A stretch of 64,000 nt of DNA from the NCBI GenBank assembly GCA_019285755.1, contig CP079103.1, positions 930,001 through 994,000 on the forward strand, written 5' to 3'. Shown piece after piece: positions 46,921 through 58,170 of the stretch. The notes under the pieces were generated by a model, which saw nothing but the letters and a program-made list of their open reading frames with translations, had not been told where the DNA came from and made no database searches. The DNA is from Chitinophaga sp. E66 (GTDB lineage Bacteria > Bacteroidota > Bacteroidia > Chitinophagales > Chitinophagaceae). The translations under genes were made by a program, and so were the position numbers. Position 1 is the stretch's first letter; every line of letters starts with the position of its first letter.

Positions 46921-49282
46921 TTATGCGCTGCAGGTTACACAGCCTTCTTCCATGGTGCAAACGGCTCCTTCCACGATTTCCATTTCCGCGCCTTCCGCAG
47001 GTACCACGGGCACCATATTCTGGCCGCCCTGTTTTCCACCGTAAACTGAACAGCCTGGGCTGCAGCCTGCGTGCGGAGGTAGTACATACCGGTCTTGAGA
47101 CCTTTCTTCCAGGCGTAGAAGTGCATGGAGGTCAGTTTGGAAGCGGTCGGTTTGTCCACGAACAGGTTCAGCGATTGCGACTGGCAAATGAATGCGCCGC
47201 GGTCTGCCGCCATGTCGATGATCGTACGTTGTTTGATCTCCCAAACCGTTTTGTACAGTTCCTTGATACCAGACGGGATCTCGGGGATGTTCTGGATAGA
47301 ACCGTTAGCCGCGATGATCTTGGTCTTCATGTCATTATCCCACAGGCCAAGCTCTACGAGGTCTTTCAGCAGGTGCTTGTTCACCACTACGAACTCACCG
47401 CTCAATACGCGGCGGGTGTAGATGTTGGACGTATACGGCTCAAAACACTCGTTATTGCCCAGGATCTGGGAAGTGGAAGCGGTAGGCATGGGAGCCAGCA
47501 GCAGGGAGTTACGAACGCCATGCTTTTTGATCTCAGCTTTCAGGCCGGTCCAATCCCAACGGTCAGACGGCTGAACGCCCCACATATCATACTGCAGGAT
47601 GCCTTTGGAAACAGGCGATCCTTCGTAGGAAGCATATTTGCCTTCGGTGATGGCGAGGTCTTTGGAAGCGGTCAGCGAAGCAAAGTAGATCGTTTCGAAG
47701 ATATCTTTGTTCAGCTGCTGCGCCTGCTCGCTTTCGAAGGGGTAGCGGAGGAGGAAGAACGCATCTGCCAGGCCCTGAACGCCAAGACCGATAGGGCGGT
47801 GGCGGAGGTTGGAGTTGCGGGCTTCGTCTACCGGGTAGTAGTTCTGATCTATGATCCTGTTCAGGTTAATAGTAGCCTGATAAGTAACATCATAGAGACG
47901 CTTGTGGTCAAACTTGCCGTCGATCACGAAACGGGGCGCGCGAGGGAGGCGAGGTTGCACACGGCTACTTCATCTTCCGCAGTGTACTCGATGATCTCGG
48001 TGCAGAGGTTGGAGGATTTGATGGTGCCAGGTTCTGCTGGTTAGACTTGCGGTTAGCGGAGTCTTTATACAGCAGGTAGGGGGTACCGGTTTCGATCTGC
48101 GCATCCAGGATGGCGAACCAGAGGTCCTGCGCCTTTACGGTTTTACGTGCGCGGTTCTCTGATTCATATTTTTCATACAAAGCTTTAAACTCATCGCCCC
48201 AGCAGTCGGCCAGTCCGGGTGCTTCGTGGGGACAGAAGAGGCTCCAGTCGCCGTTTTCTTCTACACGCTGCATGAACAGGTCGGGCATCCACAGTGCATA
48301 GAAGAGGTCGCGGGCGCGCATTTCTTCTTTACCGTGGTTCTTGCGGAGATCGAGGAACTCGAACACGTCTGCATGCCAGGGCTCCAGGTAAATGGCGAAT
48401 GCGCCTTTGCGCTTGCCGCCGCCCTGGTCTACATAGCGGGCGGTGTCGTTAAACACGCGCAGCATGGGGATGATGCCGTTGGAAGTACCGTTGGTACCGC
48501 TGATATAGGAGCCGGTAGCACGGATGTTATGGATGCTGAGGCCGATGCCGCCTGCGCTCTGGGAGATCTTGGCGGTTTGCTTCAGGGTGTCGTAGATACC
48601 GTCGATGCTGTCGCCCTTCATGGTCAGCAGGAAGCAGGAGCTCATCTGCGGTTTGGGCGTACCAGCGTTGAACAGGGTAGGGGTAGCATGTGTGAACCAG
48701 CGCTCGCTCATCAGTTCGTAGGTCTTGATGGCGGAGTCGATGTCTTCTTTATGGATACCAACCGCTACACGCATGAACATATGCTGGGGCGCTCGGCGAT
48801 CTTGCCGTCCACCTTCAGGAGGTAAGAGCGCTCCAGGGTTTTAAAGCCGAAATAGTCGAACGCGAAGTCGCGGTCGTAAATAATGGTAGAGTCGAGGATC
48901 TCAGCGTTCTTTTTGATGATTTCCCATACCTCGTCGCTCAGCAGACCGGCGTTCTTACCGGTCTTGGGGTCAACGTAGTCGTACAGTTTCTTCATCGTTT
49001 TGGAGAACGACTTGAGTGTATTTTTATGCAGGTTGCTCACCGCGATGCGGGAAGCGAGCTGCGCATAGTCCGGATGTTTGGTCGTCAGGAGGCTGCGGTT
49101 TCGGCGGCGAGGTTGTCCAGCTCGCTGGTGGTAACGCCGTCGTACAGGCCCTGGATCACTTTCTTCGCTACATCTATTGAATCCACGTATTCCGGCGCGA
49201 GTCCGTAACACTTCTCTACCCTTGCCGTAATCTTGTCGAACTTGACAGTTTCTTTTCTGCCGTCTCTTTTTATAACGAACAT
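46921..49282 (-). CDS. nrdA: Ribonucleoside-diphosphate reductase large subunit, class Ia (frameshifted)
   Basis: Reduces NDPs to dNDPs with NrdB. The ATP-cone ([20 protein letters not shown]) is followed by the ten-stranded barrel. [20 protein letters not shown] has the first redox Cys, [19 protein letters not shown] and [20 protein letters not shown] follow, [10 protein letters not shown] holds the catalytic Cys and Glu, and [20 protein letters not shown] comes later. The C-terminal tail [12 protein letters not shown] carries the shuttle cysteines. It resembles the eukaryotic R1 lineage. Breaks lie near 47030, 47940, 48030, 48785 and 49090. It is about 790 residues long, starts 59 bp after nrdB and is under the cobalamin riboswitch. 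Confidence 0.95.
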
Positions 49283-49341
49283 AGTGTGATGAATTTAGTG
49301 GGTGAAAAATTGAATATGGCTTGATCGAGGTTATGTGCTGA

Positions 49342-50312
49342 TTAGAAATCTTCGTCGAGGCTGAAGGTTTGCGTTCCTTTCTCGCCCATAACGCCGGCTT
49401 TTTGATAGTCGCCCACGCGTTTTTCGAAGAAGTTGGTTTTGCCCTGCAGCGAGATCATTTCCATGAAGTCGAAGGGGTTGGTGGCATTATAGATCTTGCT
49501 GGCGCCGAGGGCCACGAGCCAGCGGTCGGCTACGAACTCGATATATTGTTTCATGAGGTCGGCGTTCATCCCGATGAGCGCAGCGGGAGGGCTTCGGTGA
49601 TGAATTCTTTCTCGATGGTCACGGCGTCTGCGATGATCTCATGCACTTCTTTCTCGCTCAGCTTGCCTTCGAGCATAGAATAGAGGAGGCATGCGAACTC
49701 GCAGTGGAGGCCTTCGTCGCGGGAGATGAGCTCGTTGGAGAAGGTAAGTCCGGGCATGAGGCCGCGTTTCTTCAGCCAGAAGATGGAGCAGAAGGAGCCG
49801 GAGAAGAAGATGCCTTCCACGGCGGCGAATGCTACCAGGCGTTGTGCGAAGGTGCCGTTCTCGATCCAGCGGAGGGCCCATTCGGCTTTTTTTCTTAACG
49901 GCCGGTACGGTTTCGATTGCGTGGAAAAGACGGTCCTTTTCGGCGGGTCTTTCACGTAAGTATCGATGAGGAGGGCGTAAGTTTCGGAGTGGATGTTTTC
50001 CATCATGATCTGGAAACCATAGAAGCAGCGTGCTTCGGGGATCTGTACTTCGCTCATGAAGTTTACGGCCAGGTTCTCGTTCACGATCCCGTCGGATGCG
50101 GCGAAGAATGCCAGTACGTGGGATATGAAGTGGCGCTCGCCGTCGTTCAGTTTGGCCCAGTCGGACAGGTCTCCGGAAAGGTCGATTTCTTCAGCGGTCC
50201 AGAAGCTGGCTTCATGGCGTTTGTATTGTTCCCAGATTGCGGGGTAGTTGATGGGCAGGAGTACGAACCTGTCTTTGTTTTCCTTCAGTAATATCTCATT
50301 CTCGTTATTCAT
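49342..50312 (-). CDS. nrdB: Ribonucleoside-diphosphate reductase small subunit, class Ia (frameshifted)
   Basis: About 324 residues. This is the diiron-tyrosyl radical subunit: [33 protein letters not shown] (radical Tyr in FYGFQ and the ExxH ligands), [18 protein letters not shown] and [13 protein letters not shown] (second ExxH). The C-terminal peptide FSLDEDF docks on NrdA. The FYGFQ...ENIHSE layout is that of the eukaryotic-like R2 group. Breaks lie near 49583 and 49890-49945. It starts at the ATG at 50312, with a 146-nt leader after the cobalamin aptamer. Confidence 0.95.
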
Positions 50313-50458
50313 ACAAGTTTTTTTATATGGTTAACCAGTTTAGTTGCCAGGTTATTATCGGGATTCGAAGGGAGACGGAGGTCCGTTATCCTCGTAAGGA
50401 AGGTAGCAGGGGCCATGAGCCAACACCTTGAATCGCGAAGGTTTTGACGTTGTCCGGT

Positions 50459-50633
50459 GTGCTGGCAGGTCTCCTGGCTATCCCTTGCCGGGTGGGCCTT
50501 CCCGTTCCGCCTTGGCGGAACAGTGGCTGTTAGAAGAACCGGCATTTACAGGGGTTTACAGTAGCGCGTCTGCCCGTGATTTCCACACGGTTCCCTTTAA
50601 TTCCTCCCGTCGGAAACGTTCGGAAGCCAGCAC
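50459..50633 (-). promoter_or_regulatory. Cobalamin (B12) riboswitch upstream of nrdBA
   Basis: Read on the minus strand, P1 GTGCTGGC (50626-50633) pairs with GCCAGCAC (50459-50466). Inside are AAAGGGAACCGTGTGGAAAT, CACGGGCAGACGCGCTACTG, the B12-box-like ACAGCCACTG, a GTTCCGCC/GGCGGAAC hairpin, GGGAAGG and AGCCAGGAGACCTGCC. These are the conserved cobalamin-aptamer segments in the correct order. No T-tract terminator follows before nrdB, so control is probably at translation initiation (inference). B12 is expected to switch the reductase off. Confidence 0.95.
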
Positions 50634-50654
50634 AACGATGTCAAGAACTGTGTG

Positions 50655-50662
50655 CAAATGTA
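50655..50662 (-). promoter_or_regulatory. -7 box of the nrdBA transcript
   Basis: Minus-strand TACATTTG matches TAnnTTTG and would start transcription about 15 nt before P1 of the riboswitch. No strong -33 element is seen. Confidence 0.5.
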
Positions 50663-50880
50663 ATGATCAAACCTTCTGCAGGAATTTCAAGTTACCCCAC
50701 CCTGTGGAAAAAGAACTGAACAACTTTGGAGATTGCGCAGGGGCGAAGGATCGGGACTTTTACACACGTAAATGCAGGTATTTGTTATAAGGAATTTGCG
50801 CAATGTGTTGATTTTCTGGCACATATTAAACCATGTAAAATGTATGTCGTCCGCAGGGTTGAATTCCAATATCTTGTGCA

Positions 50881-50896
50881 TACTCAGAAATGAGTA
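50881..50896. promoter_or_regulatory. Small palindrome upstream of the Sel1 gene
   Basis: TACTCAGAAATGAGTA has perfect 6-nt arms with a GAAA centre, 55 bp before the ATG at 50951. It is a possible operator or a chance event. The rest of 50663-50950 shows nothing I recognise. Confidence 0.3.
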
Positions 50897-50950
50897 TTCT
50901 TTTGTCGGCTCCGCGACAGATTTTTGCGGTAACTGAACACACCTGACCTG

Positions 50951-52742
50951 ATGAAGCAATTATACCTTTCCCTTATACTGATTTTAGCGGCAACATCCGC
51001 CTGGTGCCAGCAGACGCTCGTGATCAATACCGACCCCAGGGATATGGAGGGCGGTTCCGGCTTTTTCCATGCCGTGCAGTTGAGTTATAAACTGGACCCC
51101 GGAAGCAGGCATACCTCGTCACGCTTAACGGCATCCGCCATCAGCCGGGAAAAGGGTTCTATTACCGGGGAGGCATCTATCCGGCAAAAATGTATAACTG
51201 TTCCGAATTGTCCGGCGCCTGTAACGGTAAGTCAGATGGTTACATCAGCGTTGCGCTGTACATCCGGTATAAAAACGAAACCATTCCGGTAGGCAATGCG
51301 CTGACGGTAGGGGAGTCGGTGTATTTCCATCCTAAAAACGTTCCGGGAGATGATATTATAGGGCAGACTTCCGTGGTGAAAGTAGAAGTTACCAACATCG
51401 AGCTGGGGCAGGTTGGCGGAGATGCCGTGTCTGCCGTCATGGCGCTGGAAGCCAGGAAAAGAAAGCCCCGGGAGGATGCTGCTCCCGCCGCCACAAACGA
51501 GCCTAAACAGCAAAATACGGCGGCTGCCCTTCAACTACGCCCAACACATCCGCCTCATCTTCAACAACCAATAATAAAGCTTATAACGACGCGATGGCCA
51601 GCGTACGCGCGGCCCAGAGCCAGGCAGCCTATGACGCCGCCAGGAGCGAACAGCTGGCACAGGAATTCTCCCAGCTCACCGGCGAAACCTATTCCTGGAT
51701 ATCCGGTATGGTATCCGAAGGCCGCGCCCGCCGCGCTAAGAAATACAACGATGCCCGCGACGGTATCGAAGAAAGCATCGCCAAACAAAATCTTTACGAG
51801 CGCGCTGAGAAAGGAGAAGTCCGCGCCCTCCGCCTCATCGGAGACGCCTACCATGCCGGCGCCGCTGAGCGCAACGGCCTCAAATATTACCAGGATCTCC
51901 TCGAGATCGCCATCAGCTGGTGGGTCAAAGCCGCCGACCTCGGCGATATCGAAGCCATGGAAGGCCTGGCGATCAAGTCCAGCATCTTCGTCGCTAAAGA
52001 TAAGGCCCGGGCTAAGGAATGGACCGCCAAATGGGTAGCCGCCCAGGAAGACCTGGTAGTACGCAAGAATAACCGCATGGCTTATTATAAATTAAGCCAG
52101 CTTTACCTGGGCCTCGGCGCATACGACTACCTGAAATGGCCGGAAGATCCAGCCAAAGGCAGGCAATACCTCGCTAAATCCGTAGAGCTGGAATATCTCC
52201 CGGCCCTGGACGAAGCCGTCGGGTACCACCTGAAAGGATACTTTGGTTTCCCGAAGGATACAGCCAAAGCCTATGCGCTGCGGATGAAAACAATCGAAAA
52301 CTCGGAAGGCCTCCGCTATTGGACCGGCAGCCTGCAGCGTTACTACGCGCAACTGGCGGAATTCCACGAGAAAGGATGGAGCGTCCCGAAAGACGCGCAG
52401 AAAGCCGCTTACTGGCGCGCCCAGGCAGAAGTTGCCTCCTATACCAACGTGATCCCCAACCGCGGCCCGAACACCACCGGCTTTCAGCCAGGTGTATACC
52501 TGGAAACGGGCGGCAAGCCGGGAGAATCGTATAAATTCACTATTGAAGGCTTTTACCTCAAATACGAGATCGTTCACCAGAACCAGTTCGCGAAGTTCAT
52601 CTCCGCCGGGTCCGATTGCTGGAATTTCAAACCGGCCAACCAGCCCGGCGTCACCTTCCTCCTGCACCTGACCTCTCCTAGCACCGCCGAGCTCTGGAAG
52701 AACGGCGACAAGATCGCGGCGTTCACCAGGCAGGAAGGTTAA
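50951..52742 (+). CDS. Secreted protein with Sel1-like repeats (frameshifted)
   Basis: About 600 residues. The signal peptide MKQLYLSLILILAATSAWCQ is followed by an N-terminal beta domain (TDPRDMEGGSGFFHAVQLSY, GGIYPAKMYNCSELSGACNG). A Ser/Ala/Gln-rich linker follows, then helical Sel1/TPR-type repeats (GEVRALRLIGDAYHAGAAER, AISWWVKAADLGDIEAMEGL, LEYLPALDEAVGYHLKGYFG). A small C-terminal domain (QFAKFISAGSDCWNFKP) ends the protein. Sel1 repeats mediate protein contacts, and no enzyme motif is present. Breaks lie near 51115, 51530 and 51575. Confidence 0.75.
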
Positions 52743-52827
52743 AAAACAGGATTTCAATGTGAAAATCATATTATGAATGCGTTGACCTGTCCGTAACTTG
52801 CATATCTACGTTATCTAAATTCCGCGG

Positions 52828-53451
52828 ATGGAGCAGTTGTTGGAACGAATTGCGAAGAACAGTGACCAGTTGGCTTTCGGCCAGCTCTTTTCCCATTATT
52901 GCGACCGCCTGGTTTATTTCGCCGCCGCCCTCCTCCGGTCGCGCGAGGAAGCGGAAGAAGTAGTGGCCGATGTGTTCGTCAAACTCTGGCAGCACCGCGA
53001 ACGCCTGCCGGACATCCGGTATTTCCAGACCTACCTGTACACCGCCGTCCGCAATACCGCCCTCAATCACCAGTCCCGTTCCATCTTCCCGCACGAACCC
53101 CTCGAAGACCAGGAGACCAGGCTCATGCCCTGCGTGGTTAATCCCGAAGAAACCCTCATCAGCCGGGAAAATCTCCGCCAGATCGAACAGGCCGTCAATG
53201 ATTTGCCCCTGCGTTGCCGCCTTATCTTTAAACTGGTGAAAGAAGATGGCCTTTCTTACCGGGAAGTAGCCGAAGTGTTGGACATTTCCGTCAACACAGT
53301 AAACGCCCAGATCACCATCGCACTGAAGAAACTCGGCTCCGCCATCGACCTGCGCAAGCCGTTTCGCCTCCCCTGGCCCGGAAATAAAATAAATGTTAAA
53401 AATATTTTCGCCGCCTTTAACTGGACGGCCGGAATTTGTCTAACTATATAA
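52828..53451 (+). CDS. ECF-type RNA polymerase sigma-70 factor
   Basis: 207 residues, intact. Region 2 (FGQLFSHYCDRLVYFAAALL, REEAEEVVADVFVKLWQHRE) and region 4 (DLPLRCRLIFKLVKEDGLSY, REVAEVLDISVNTVNAQITI) are clear. There is the usual Bacteroidota extension and a hydrophobic C-terminus after the helix-turn-helix. It directly precedes a FecR-type anti-sigma gene and SusC/SusD, so it should direct transcription of this uptake locus in response to signalling through the SusC STN domain. Confidence 0.93.
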   Translation: MEQLLERIAKNSDQLAFGQLFSHYCDRLVYFAAALLRSREEAEEVVADVFVKLWQHRERLPDIRYFQTYLYTAVRNTALNHQSRSIFPHEPLEDQETRLMPCVVNPEETLISRENLRQIEQAVNDLPLRCRLIFKLVKEDGLSYREVAEVLDISVNTVNAQITIALKKLGSAIDLRKPFRLPWPGNKINVKNIFAAFNWTAGICLTI

Positions 53452-53469
53452 CCACCTGATTTTTCCAGC

Positions 53470-54528
53470 ATGGAACAAGAACAAAAGCTATGGGAATTAT
53501 TTGGCAGGGAACTGTCTGGCCGCCTTACCGACAAAGAGCGGCTGGAGCTGGAGATATTGAAGAAGCAGTTTCCTGACGAAGCCCGGCAATCAGAGATATT
53601 GGGATCGCTGCAGTTCCGGAGCAAAGAAACGCAGGACGAGCGCAAGGATGAGCTCCTCGGCCGGATTTTCGCCGCTGCAGGGGAAGCTATCCCCGACGCC
53701 ACCGAATACGCGGCCTACCCGGAACCGCCCCGCCGCCGCAGGTTGTGGCTGGCAGCAATGCCCCTTGCCGCCGCCATATGCGCCGGCATCTGGGTATGGA
53801 GCGGCCAGGCATCTAAAGAGGATAAAGGCTGGAGTACCGTGCAGACGCGCAAAGGCAGCAAATCGAAGCTCACCCTGCCGGATGGCACCGAGGTGATCCT
53901 CAACGCCGGCAGCTCCCTCTTACACGGAAGGTTTCCGTAATGGCGTACGCGAAGTGCGCCTGAACGGCGAAGGATATTTTAAAGTGGCGCAAAACGCCGA
54001 GCATCCATTTATTGTAACCACCAACGCAGTGGAAGTCCGCGTACTGGGAACGGAATTCAACCTCCAGGCATACGACTCCGATACCAAAACAGAAACCACC
54101 CTTATCTCGGGCAAGGTAGAAGTGAAGGTGAAAAAGAAGGGAAAAGCTACCTGCTGTCGCCCCGGCAAAAACTGGCGGTGAATAACATCACAGTGCCAGT
54201 GGCAACCGTCCCGTCTGCCCAACCAGCCACGCCGGCACAGCCTGCGGTCGCACTGACGGCGGCGGATACAGACAGCCGCGACAGCTCCCTTACCGCCGGC
54301 GCCTGGGTAGAGAACCGGCTCGTGTTCAACGACGAGCCCCTCGAAGTCCTGGCCCGGCGACTGGAACGCTGGTACAATGTGGAAGTAGAGATTCAAAGCG
54401 AAGCGCTCAGACAGACCCGGTTCACCGGGAGCGTTGAAAATGAGCCACTGACACAAATACTGGAAATTCTCACAACGATAAAACCGATCAGATACAAAGT
54501 CACCACGGCCAAAATCATCATTTACTAA
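53470..54528 (+). CDS. FecR-family anti-sigma factor (frameshifted)
   Basis: About 354 residues. The cytoplasmic N-terminal part (ELFGRELSGRLTDKERLELE) should bind the sigma factor. One membrane segment (LWLAAMPLAAAICAGIWVWS) leads to the periplasmic FecR domain: KGSKSKLTLPDGTEVILNAG, NGVREVRLNGEGYFKVAQNA, VEVRVLGTEFNLQAYDSD and, at the C-terminus, VFNDEPLEVLARRLERWYNV. A two-base loss near 53920 (restores SSLTYTEGF) and a G contraction near 54145 (restores KGKSYLLSPRQKLAV) break it. Confidence 0.92.
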
Positions 54529-54603
54529 CTTAAACTGATTACAATGCACAGTCTGCCTCATTCCACACGATACGCATCCTGACGTAAACATCAGGAAACA
54601 AAA

Positions 54604-54629
54604 ACGGGAAACGCGCCAACGTTCCCCGT
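54604..54629. promoter_or_regulatory. Inverted repeat between fecR and susC
   Basis: ACGGGAAACG and CGTTCCCCGT form a near-perfect 10-nt stem (one base short, possibly a lost G) in the 177-bp gap. No T tract follows, so it could be an mRNA-processing or attenuation hairpin, or an operator. Confidence 0.35.
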
Positions 54630-54705
54630 CCGATAAGTATGCAGGAAATCCGTCTGGTTTGGATTTCAACGGATTTCCTATTGCCTGGACTTAACAATCA
54701 AATCT

Positions 54706-57700
54706 ATGAAATTATTTACAAAACACACTGCCAATGGGCGGTTGTATCAACTATTGCTGATCATGAAGATGAGTTTTGTGCTGACCTGCCTCTTTTTGCA
54801 GGTACATGCCGGCGTCTATTCGCAAAAACGTATCAGCGTGCAGGCCGACAAGCTGCCGGTAAGCCAGGTGCTTGCCATGATCGAACTGAAAACGTCGTAC
54901 CGTTTCTTCTATAACAGCGACGAGCTGCGCAAGCTCCCGCCCGTGACCCTCAATGTCTCTAACGGCACCCTGCCCGACATTATGCGCCAGTTACTTGCCG
55001 ACGGCATGCGCTACCGCGTGATGGACGACAGGTTAGTAGTACTCGGCAACGATATTGACAAAAGCCAGTTCAAGCGGGTGAAAGGGCGGCTGACGGATAA
55101 CAAGGGCGGTCCGTTCCGGGCGCCACCATCGTCATCAAAGGCACGACCAAGGGCGTAGCCAGCGATGTGGAAGGCCGCTTCGAGATCGATGCCAATAATG
55201 AAGACGTACTGGTGATCAGCATGATGGGCTTCAAAAAGCAGGAGATACCTGTTGCGGGAAAGACGAATTCAACATCGTCATGGAAGCCGATGTGGCGGGC
55301 CTGCAGGAAGTGCTCGTAGTAGGATATGGCACCCAGAAGAAAGGGAACCTTACCGGGGCGGTGGCCTCCGTGGGTGGCGAAGTGCTGGAAAGCCGTCCGC
55401 TGGTAAACCTGGCCCGGGGCTCCAGGGCGTTGTCCCCAACCTGAACGTGAACATGAACAACGGCGCCCCCGGCCGCGGTGCTACTTTTAATATCCGCGGT
55501 ACTGGTTCTATCAACAACGGCAACGATGCGCCGCTTGTATTGGTAGACGGCGTGGTGATGGACCCCAACCTCATCAACCCGGCAGATGTACAGAGCGTAA
55601 CCGTGCTGAAAGATGCAGGCTCCGCCGCGATCTATGGTTCCCGCGCCGCCAACGGCGTGATCCTCATCACGACCAAGAATCCCAATAAGCACCAGCCTAT
55701 GCGGGTTTCGTTTAACAGCACCTATTCCTTCAATAAGCCTACCTACCTGCCGAAATACATCAACTCCGTTGATTATATCCGCATGTTCCGCGAGGCCGAC
55801 AGGACCGGCGCCGACGGTGGCAGAACTTCGTCTGAGCCCTTTACCGCAGAAGACTCCATCCGCGCGGCGGCATATTATAAAGATCCCATGAACACCTCCC
55901 CGGTATATGTGGATCCCAACAATCCCAACAAATACCGTTACGTAGGCAATACCAACTGGCTGGATGAGCTGTACCCGGGATGGGCGCCCATGTGGGATAA
56001 CTCCTTCTCCCTCAGCGGCGGCTCCGGGAAAATATCTTACGTGGCCAGCCTCGGCTACCTCAAACAGGACGGCCTGATCAAAGCGGCCGACCAGCGCTAT
56101 AACCGCTACAACGCATCGCTTCGCCTGAACGCGGAAGCTACTTCCTGGCTCGACCTGAACTTCAAAGCGGCGCTGAACCGCTCCGATTACAATACCCCCA
56201 ACGCCACCCAGTTCGCGCAGGACCAGGTGAATGACTTTGCATTCATCTCCAGCGACCTTCGCCCCATTATGCCGGTCAAACATCCCGACGGCAACTGGGC
56301 AGGGCAGGGAGCTTTACCAATCCTTTTGCCCTGATGGCGGAGAATGGAAGAGTAAAAGAGAATAGGACCGATATCTGGCTGACCGGTGGCTTCACCATCA
56401 AGCTGCTGCGCAACCTGCGCATCATCGGCGACCTGACCTGGAACAACTACGGGCTCGGCAGGAGCATGCACTACAAAGCGTTTAAAGAATACGGTGTAGA
56501 CGGCAGGCTGATCGGGACCTATCCTGGACCAACCCCGACCGCCTCATCCGTACCGCCGCCAACGATGGTTACCACGCCATCAATCTTTATACGGAGTACT
56601 TCACCACCTTCGCCCGTAACCATAACCTGAAACTGATGGCGGGTTATAACGAAGAACTGAAGCAGAACCTTACCTTCAGCGCCACGGGCCGCAACCTGCT
56701 GGACCCCACCATGGAAAGCCTTACGCCGAATAACGATCCCACCGCTACTTCGCAGTCTGTATCTAACCGGCTTTCCGAATGGGCCGTACGCGGCGGGTTC
56801 TTCCGTGCCAATTACGATTACAAAGAAAAATACCTCCTGCAGCTCACCGGCCGTTACGATGGTACTTCCCGGTATGCCAAAGGCGAGAGAAATGTGTTCT
56901 CACCGTCCGTATCCGCCGCATGGCGCGTATCCGAAGAGAACTTCTTTGCAGGGGCTAAGTCCTGGGTGAACGACCTGAAGCTCCGTGCTTCTTACGGCAT
57001 GCTGCCCAACCAGCTGAGCGATAACCCTTATCCGTACATCACCTTTATGCCTACCGGCACCACGCCTTACCTGTTCGGCAACAACCCTGGCGTGATCGTT
57101 GGCGCACCCGCACTGGTGAGCGAAGACTTCACCTGGGAGAAAGTAACGACGCTGAACTTTGGCCTGGACGTTACCTCCCTGCAAGACAGGCTGACACTCG
57201 GCTTTGATATCTACCGCCGCAAAACGACGGACATGATCACAGCCGGCCGCCTGCTGCCCGCTTTATTGGGCACCACTTCTCCCGCACGCAACTCGGCAGA
57301 CCTGATGAACAGGGGCTGGGAACTGGCGATCAGCTGGAAAGACAAGATCGGAAGCGATGTGCGTTATAACGTATCGTTCGTATTGGCAGACAACCAGGCG
57401 GAGATCACCCGCTTTGAAAATAACCCGACAGGGAATATCAGCCAGAACTATGTGGGTAAGAAATGGAATGAGATCTGGGGCTTCCAGACAGATGGATTTT
57501 TGGCAGCAACGAAGAAGCCGCGGCGGCTGACCAGTCCCAGATCTGGGCTGGCAAATGGCTGGCAGGCGATATACGCTATGCGGACCTGGACGGCGACAAA
57601 AAAATCACCCGTGGCGCCAGCACCCTGTCTGACCCCGGTGATCAGAAAATTATTGGTAACACAACTCCCCGTTATACATTCGGCCTGAACCTTGGCGTAG

Positions 57701-58134
57701 AATACAAAGGCTTCGACCTGACCGCATTCTTCCAGGGCGTAGGTAAACGCGACTGGATGCCCGGCGGCAACTACTTCTGGGGCTTTAATAGCGAGTGGGA
57801 CGTGCCCATGGAATACCATACCGATTACTGGAGACCCGATAACACCAACGCCTATTATCCCCGCCTGCGTTTCGAAGGCGGCGGCAACTTCCAGGCGCAA
57901 TCGAAATACCTGCAGAACGCAGCTTACGCACGCCTGAAACAACTTACGCTGGGCTACACCCTGCCCGAAGAATGGCTGCGCGTGGCAAAGATCAAACGCC
58001 TGCGGGTATTCGCGACCGGTCAGAACCTGTTCACCATCACCAAAATGCACAAAGCGTTCGACCCCGAACTGCTGGGCGCGCAAAGCTATCCGCTCAGCCG
58101 CACCATCTCCTTCGGCCTGCAACTCGGCCTGTAA
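54706..58134 (+). CDS. SusC/RagA-family TonB-dependent transporter with STN domain (frameshifted)
   Basis: About 1,145 residues. The signal segment ([19 protein letters not shown]) is followed by an STN signalling domain ([20 protein letters not shown]). A carboxypeptidase-like beta domain comes next ([20 protein letters not shown]), then the TonB box and plug ([60 protein letters not shown]) and a long 22-strand barrel ending [12 protein letters not shown]. It imports an oligomeric nutrient across the outer membrane with SusD and signals to FecR through STN. Breaks by single-base loss are near 55118, 55262, 55420, 56317, 56525 and 57500. The substrate cannot be told from sequence; no hydrolase gene is linked. 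Confidence 0.95.
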
Positions 58135-58170
58135 TCGTGTATGAATTCGTTGATCAAAAAACAGTAAGTA

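Noticed and set aside
50663..50880. Small protein gene between the riboswitch promoter and the Sel1 gene
   Set aside because: The only open frame there (minus strand, extending over 50687-50959) has no protein-like composition and would overlap the nrd promoter region.
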